A stretch of DNA of 64,000 bases from assembly GCA_034620365.1 (NCBI GenBank), contig JAQGEQ010000213.1, positions 248,001 through 312,000 on the forward strand, given 5' to 3'. A model generated the notes under the pieces. That model was not told the origin of the DNA and ran no database searches. It saw nothing but the letters and a program-made list of their open reading frames with translations. The stretch comes from Pegea sp. RAD2-039 (lineage: Eukaryota; Chordata; Thaliacea; Salpida; Salpidae). Every line of letters starts with the position of its first letter. The first letter of the stretch is position 1. Of this stretch, positions 58,265-64,000 are shown piece after piece. Made by a program: the position numbers and the translations under genes.

Positions 58265-61200
58265 TTAATCACTCCAATCATCCTCGAAATCGTCAGAATC
58301 AGATTCAGAATCTGTAGAAGAATTAGAAGATCAATTTGTGAGCGATCTAGATCACGTGACTCACCTGAATGAATCGTCTTTTCACGTTTTTCCAGCGCAG
58401 ATTTGAGTGCAGTAGCAAGACCCCCACCACCGCTGTCGGATCCTACTGTTGAAGTTGGAGAGATCTTTCCTCGATCAGTAACCTGAACATGAAGATGATG
58501 AGGAAAGTTTGTAAGTTGTAGAAGACACAAACCGGCTTCAATGAGGCTCCGGAACGGATCTGATCCAATAAAGCTCCTCTTCCTGAACTGGAAGCTGATG
58601 AGATGCTTCTTTCTGATGCAGGTTTCAATCCAGGATTCTGTTAAAATAACTCATCATCACCTGCTACTACATCAGCAGCACAAAACTGACTCCTTCTCGG
58701 ATCTGTGCCAACAGATCTCCTCGTCCAGCTGACATTTGAGGAGTTGCAGGAGGAGGAGGGATAGGGGCTCCTGAAAGGACCGGTGGAGGCGGAGGGGGGA
58801 TTGCAAGATTACTTGGCGGGGGTGGAGGTGCTGGAATGCCGCTGGGTAGTGGTGGAGGAGCCGATGGTCGATTAGCAACACGATTTGGAGGAGGGGGAGG
58901 TCCTGCTCTTCCATGAGTTGATCCGATCCTTCTGGGAGGAGGAGGAGCTTGATTAACCTTTATATCAGTTCTTCTTGGAGGAGGAGGAGCCATTCCTTCT
59001 TTTCTAGGTGGCGGTGGAGGTGCCCCATGTGTAGGAGGCATGGGAGGTGGGCGACGAGACTTTCTGTTCTCTTGATCTCTGGATGAAGATCAAATGAGAT
59101 GGAGAGTCAGTGAAGCATGACGAAGCTTACTTCTTCACCGCGTCGATACCGCCTTTTTGCTCGATGAAGTTGTAAATGAACTTGGCCGTTTCCTCATCTT
59201 CCATATCCTTATCTGTCACTCCTGCAGATGCAAACAGCTCCTTGACGGAAGGATCCACGTTGTTCATCTGTCAATCAAAAGATCAAACAGATGTAAAAGT
59301 GACGTCACTGGCACTTACGTCGAAACCGCGATTCGGATCCCAGCCGACGTGAGTGACGTGTCTGTGGAAGAGCAAAGATAGAGATGAGATGAAGAGGAGG
59401 CAGGGACACTTACTGAAAGCCTGAAGGAGAACTGATGTCCGCTTTTGTCAATTTGTTCTTCTTATTCTTCTTCTTTTTCTTTTTGCTTTCATCCTGAAAA
59501 TTCAAATTAGCATCTGGACCAGTCGCTGGACCATCTGTCACTTACTTGGACTGGTTTGGCGTCGATGATGGTCAAGTTGGTTGATTGGTGGATCTGCTGG
59601 GCCGGAGGTTTATGATGAGGTGGTAAAGGAGGCGCTGAGTTCTTCTTTTGTAGATCGTTGGCAACTAGAAGAAGAAATGAGATGTGAACCACAGAGAAAA
59701 CGCGATAAATGACGTCATACACGCGTTGAATGACTCGAAACAAGCAACAGATGATGGCCTTGTTAATAAATCATGAGTAATATATTGATGTAAAAGTCAC
59801 GTGACAACCCTAAGACCCCCAATTACATGATCTGATTTGGAAATGAAAATAGAGTTTTACGAAATAGTTGAGATAGGAGCTTGCCAAAGAGGATGTCCAG
59901 AATAAAATAAATCAAAAGTGATGCAGACGCCAAGAGTTTGGTTACCTGCTGACTTATCCACTTCTAAAATGATGTCTCCATTTTTCAACATACTTTTATG
60001 GGTGCTTGGCAACGTAGCGAAGCGTCTTTCAACTTTCTGAGCTTTCTTACTGCTGATAAACTCCGAGATTAGATTCCAACTATGTTCCGGACTCGACATT
60101 TCCTTACTCAACTTCAACTCATAACTCGCATCACAAACAACACTTGTCAGTGGTACTGATACCTGGCTGACACGCGACGCACTGACGTCACTCGCGTTGT
60201 CATGGTGATACAACTTCCACTTGCTCATCGACTTCCGGAGCTTGTTAGCCCAACCGGAAACTCGATGAGGGTGTGGGGGTCTGGGTAGGCTGCTGAAGTT
60301 TGAGTTGCTGCTGTTCACGTTCAATATCGGCATTCGGGGATCGGGAGTCGGTTTCAAACAATCGATGACGTCATGGATACGACGTGATGGTTTCGATGAC
60401 GTCATACGTGGACCGTTGAAGGCGTTGCGTAACTTAGCGAGGTTCAAATCTCGCTGGTGATGTTCATGTGATCGCGATTTTGATCCATAAAACTCGTCAT
60501 AGTCGACGTAGTCGGAGTCTTGGTCACGTGATATCGGGCGGAGATCACCTTTTGCGATTTGTAGCGCCACCATCAACGAACTCGAACGTTTTGCGTCATC
60601 ACCACCTGATGATCGAGTCTTTTGCTTATTTGGATGTTGACGATCGGATTTGAAGCATTTTCGCACAACTGAATCAGGATTGCAATTGTAGAAGGGACTC
60701 GTGCTTCGATGTGACGTCATCATTTGTACGCGTTTGTAAGACTTCTTAGGAAGGGAATGGAAGTCGGGCGGTTTAGGAAACTCAAATTCATCACTGGAAT
60801 CTTTCACGGTGTTGTTGATAGAAGGTTGTGGAGGCAAGTTGAGGTGGCGTTGCTTAGCAAGCAGCTTTCGCGCGCGTCTGACGTCATCAGTACGTGAAGG
60901 CGGTAAACGACTTTGGATGCGACTACAAGATCGAAGATTGTTGGATGATGATTTGAGGATTTGTTCGGGAGGTTTAGTTGGGTAAGAAGACCCAAATGTA
61001 GAAACGATGTATTCAGGTTTTCCGTTATCCGATGAGATACAATCAGATCCGTAACTCGACCACGTCAACTTCTTACTGACGTCACAATCAGATGTTTCGA
61101 TCAACGCGTCGATGTCAGTGATGTCAGAGTCGATGACGTCAGCGCGTTTGTGACGAAACGAGCCACGAAGCGTCCTCCAATCACTGTCCGCTTTCCCAGT

Positions 61201-61908
61201 ACGGACTAGGCTTCGATAGTCGAGGGTCAAAACGTTTTCGCCCATCAATTGTGATTTGGTTTTGTTTAAATTGGTCGGGTGGTAGTACCCGTTGATGGTC
61301 GGTTTGTCCTCGTGAGACGGTGATGACTTTTGTGACGTCACTGAGTTGCGATCCTGAGATTCAGAAGAGTTTTTACAAGCGTCAAAAATACTGACACGTT
61401 CAAAGATTTCGCGCGGGGAGTTGATCTTCTCCTTAGGTTGAGGGTCTTCTTCTTCTTGCTTTTTACTTTGTCTGTAAGCTAGCATGGCCAGTTGGTAGTG
61501 TTTCATCTTGCGAAGAGTGTCACCAGCTTCGATGGTTATCACGTGACCATTTGCCGAACTACTGGTCACTTGATCGAGTACTGTGCCGCTACTTTTACTC
61601 CGAACTCGTGGCATCGTCTTTATCTCACTAGGTTGCAGCTTCTTTTTGGGTTTGTGAAGAACTGAACAAGTTTCTTCACTAAAACTTCCATGTTTTGTTC
61701 GTATCCAAAGACCTGGTGCAGATTTGTTGCCGTCAGCAGCAACTGGAAACACATCTGATGTTTCAAACACTGGCAGTTCGTTCAAACCATCTTCAATATC
61801 AGATAAACTGTAATCAGAACCATTCGAGTCATCAGAACACATCGATTCCTGCTTCAACTGGTTGACGTGACAGAAGTTGTTACTAACTGACATCAAAGCA
61901 ATCATCAA
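58265..61908 (-). CDS. WASL: WASP-family actin nucleation promoter (N-WASP-like) with long N-terminal exon
   Basis: Activates Arp2/3 downstream of Cdc42. Nine exons: 61908-59946, 59664-59546, 59493-59414, 59361-59319, 59267-59131, 59078-58691, 58637-58533, 58482-58365, 58311-58265. These give 999 residues with consistent phases. The basic region and GBD/CRIB span about 695-780 (LTKADISSPSGFQ, then HVGWDPNRGFD, then AKFIYNFIEQKGG). A proline-rich region with PPPPP runs follows to about 898. Two WH2 motifs follow (GRGDLLAQIREG at about 899; GRGALLDQIRSGASLKP at about 929), then a central/connector helix (LATALKSALEKREKTIHSG) and an acidic end, SDDFEDDWSD. The first 654 residues, on one Ser-rich, CpG-rich exon, show no WH1 domain or other domain I know. 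The 61908 start has an in-frame stop 9 bases upstream, but a T-rich acceptor-like site just inside (ending GATGTCAG) means upstream exons with WH1 cannot be excluded. The donor after 58691 (GTCAGT) is weak. Confidence 0.9.
59300..61340. repeat. Cluster of ten TGACGTCA palindromes
   Basis: Exact copies at 59300, 59710, 60183, 60366, 60397, 60712, 60879, 61077, 61134 and 61333 (8 bases each). Two are in introns and eight in the long first exon of the WASP gene. The sequence is the consensus cAMP-response element bound by CREB/ATF bZIP proteins. The same region has TCACGTGA at 59797 and 60524, with further copies at 58352 and 61539. Confidence 0.85.
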
Positions 61909-64000
61909 AGCAAATTATTGAAACAACTCATCAAAAACATCTTTCTGAAATATTTTTGTGATATCAAAAAAAAAATGTTTGATAAAAGCACCTGGCAAGT
62001 CCTGAAATTAATAAACAAAATCACTACAAAGTACTTACTCATCAAAATATCTGTAATTTAAACGATTCCTTTTCACCAAAATAGAATCTTGCTTTTGAGA
62101 TCATTAGCAACTAGACTTATGAAGAAGTTTGTGAAATGAAGCAAAAGAAATGCACAGAAATGCAAATAAACAAATTTGGACATTTTTGTTGAATATTTTG
62201 AATATTTATCTATTTAATTTGTTTTAAACTCAAACTGTTTTTGATACAAATAATCACGAATGATTGAAACTACTCATCGAATAGCAGGTTGCAACAGTGA
62301 AAAGTGAATTTGTTGAAATTGAACAACTGAGCACACTGTGGTCACCAATTGGTCGGTTGTAGCATGCACAGGAAGCTGTCTCGTATGAATTGGTTTCTTT
62401 CGAAAACCAGTCGATTATAAATGGGTAAAAAAATAAGTTTGAATAATCGTAAAAGGAATGAGAAGATATTAAAATAGAAAAAAATTATTCAAAATTTTAT
62501 CATTAATTTGTGAAAGTTTTCATTTTTAAAAGTTTTTTGTGAAGATTGAAAAAATTAAGAGTTACTAATTTATTATTGAGAATTGATTAAAAAAGAATCA
62601 GACTAAAAGAGAAGAAGGAATCATATGAATTATAAAAGATCAAATTTTGATTCAAATACTTAAAGTTATGAAGAAAAATTTCAACAAAAATTTAAATGAT
62701 TTCAACAAAAATTATTCAAATTGTCGATTTACATCAAAAACTAATCATCATCTTGCTTATTCACTACCTTCCATCAAATCTTCTTCCTTCTACTAAAATC
62801 TTTTGTATTAATCTCATAATAAAATAAAGTCCTAAAACAGACTGCCTTCAACTATTTCAACTGATTCTATCACCTACTTATGATTTACTACAAAACAATT
62901 GTGACTTTTTTCAAAATTGTGCTACAGAAAGATAAAAACCTGACAATAGCACAAACACACCACTTAGCGGCAAACAAATAAAAATCACTCTTGCTTCCAG
63001 CAACTACATGCAACTAAATTAAGAAATTGCGAGAAAAATTTGAAAAATCAAGCATAACCAAATTAAATCTAATGAATTCAAATGTTGAATAGCTATTTAT
63101 ATCGATATTATAAATATTTATTCATTTTTAATCTAAATTTAAATTATATTTCATTAAAAATGAAAGATGTATGCCTCTTGTAGTCCTACATCATCAATCA
63201 GTTAACAGGTGAAGTTCACAAAAAGTTAATAGTTTTTAGCAGATTGAATTTGATGCAAATAAATGAGTTTATCACAAATAACTGTTGATAAAAAGTAGAA
63301 AATTGTTGGAAAATATTAAAATGTATTTTCAACTAGCAAGCTATAAATAAAAAATCGTTACACAAATATTTCCTTTATCAGTTTTTTAATAAACAAATAG
63401 AAAAGAAAACATGAATGAAATGAAGTCTTGTAGTTTAGATGTTGATTTTATTTCATTACAAGATTGGTTCAAATAAAAATGATGTTTTAGTGAGCTAGTG
63501 GTTTCAATCTATTTGAAGGTTGCCACGAAATTTGGTAGATTTTGAAAAGTCTAACAACATCAGGAAAGCTAACGAGGAAATGTTTTAATTGGACGAAATA
63601 GGAAAAAAAATTTCAAAATAAATAACAAATAAGTTTCCGATCAAAGGTTTCCCACAAATCAGTTAAATTGTAAAAGTTTCAGTTAAATGTTTCAAAAGTA
63701 GAAATTAAAATATTTGTTGAATAGTTATTACAAGTTTAAATATAAAAAGTGTTGATAGCAAAATTTCATTTCTATAGAACATCTCGCACAGAATGAATGT
63801 TTAAAGATCAAACACAATTTGAGAAAGAAAAGTTTTTGATGAAATATAATCATTGTTGTTTATGAAAGTAACTGAAAGTAGAAGTGACGAAATTTAGTGA
63901 AGTTTTTGACGAATTTGTTGTTTTGTCTCAAAAGTTTCAAACAAAATTTTAAGTGAAATTAGAGAAAATGTCAACAAGAATTTCTATTCAATATCAAGTG
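61909..64000. other. Region upstream of the WASP gene, no gene seen
   Basis: The last 2.1 kb is AT-rich. I searched the minus strand by eye for WH1-domain exons (LATAVVQL-, CFVKD-, YFIRL-like peptides) and found none. A slightly less AT-rich patch at about 62330-62420 could be a promoter or first non-coding exon, without proof. Confidence 0.5.

Noticed and set aside
59857-59945. Independent gene ending at 59857 by read-through of the long WASP exon
   Set aside because: A consensus CAG/GTAAC donor at 59946 joins in phase to the GBD exons; the read-through tail shows no domain.
1-64000. CRISPR arrays, bacterial operons, prophage or rRNA
   Set aside because: No regularly spaced direct repeats, no prokaryotic gene layout and no rRNA-like conserved blocks; spliceosomal introns throughout show nuclear animal DNA.

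Overview
This is AT-rich nuclear DNA of an animal, probably an invertebrate. The genes are split by spliceosomal introns, many only about 47 to 120 bases long, with GT-AG borders and T-rich acceptors. The proteins are typical of metazoans: WASP, the DP partner of E2F, FBXO30/40, WIPI2, mitochondrial-type GPAT and a secreted GH9 protein with a CBM2-like domain. I cannot fix the phylum. Thirteen protein genes can be read. I rebuilt exon structures by hand from splice sites, reading-phase arithmetic and remembered family conservation, so borders are predictions.

Layout. 69-964 (+): 3' part of signal peptide peptidase. 4112-6999 (+): VPS33A. 7188-11556 (-): secreted CBM2-like / thyroglobulin-1 / GH9 protein that has lost catalytic residues. 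12255-13955 (-): phosphatidylinositol synthase. 16669-18204 (+): KNOP1-like nucleolar protein. 20224-20697 (+): APC11. 21042-22601 (+): mitochondrial arginyl-tRNA synthetase. 24661-26277 (+): FBXO30/40-like F-box protein. 29058-30245 (+): WIPI2. 32550-36739 (+): glycerol-3-phosphate acyltransferase, 20 exons. 38425-39729 (+): GRWD1. 43891-49642 (-): DP transcription factor. 58265-61908 (-): WASP-family protein with an unusual N-terminus.

The genes are mostly unrelated housekeeping functions: membrane lipid synthesis (CDIPT, GPAT), endolysosome and autophagy (VPS33A, WIPI2), cell cycle (APC11, DP), ribosome and nucleolus (KNOP1, GRWD1), mitochondrial translation (RARS2) and actin (WASP). I see no operon-like functional cluster. 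Seven genes in a row from 16.7 to 39.7 kb share the + strand. Four of these (RARS2, FBXO30, WIPI2, GRWD1) have uninterrupted coding regions, while GPAT, VPS33A and the GH9 gene have 10 to 20 exons.

The intergenic DNA is very AT-rich and mostly featureless. It holds a decayed CR1/L2-like LINE end (19.1-19.5 kb), a tRNA-headed SINE-like repeat (22.75-23.24 kb) with a diverged relative (40.3-40.5 kb), and two related LTR-like tails (52.4 and 53.8 kb). The strongest points for a second look are the GH9 pseudoenzyme with its thyroglobulin domain, the WASP gene with a roughly 655-residue N-terminal exon carrying many TGACGTCA palindromes, and acceptor-like sites just upstream of several start codons, which hint at spliced-leader trans-splicing.
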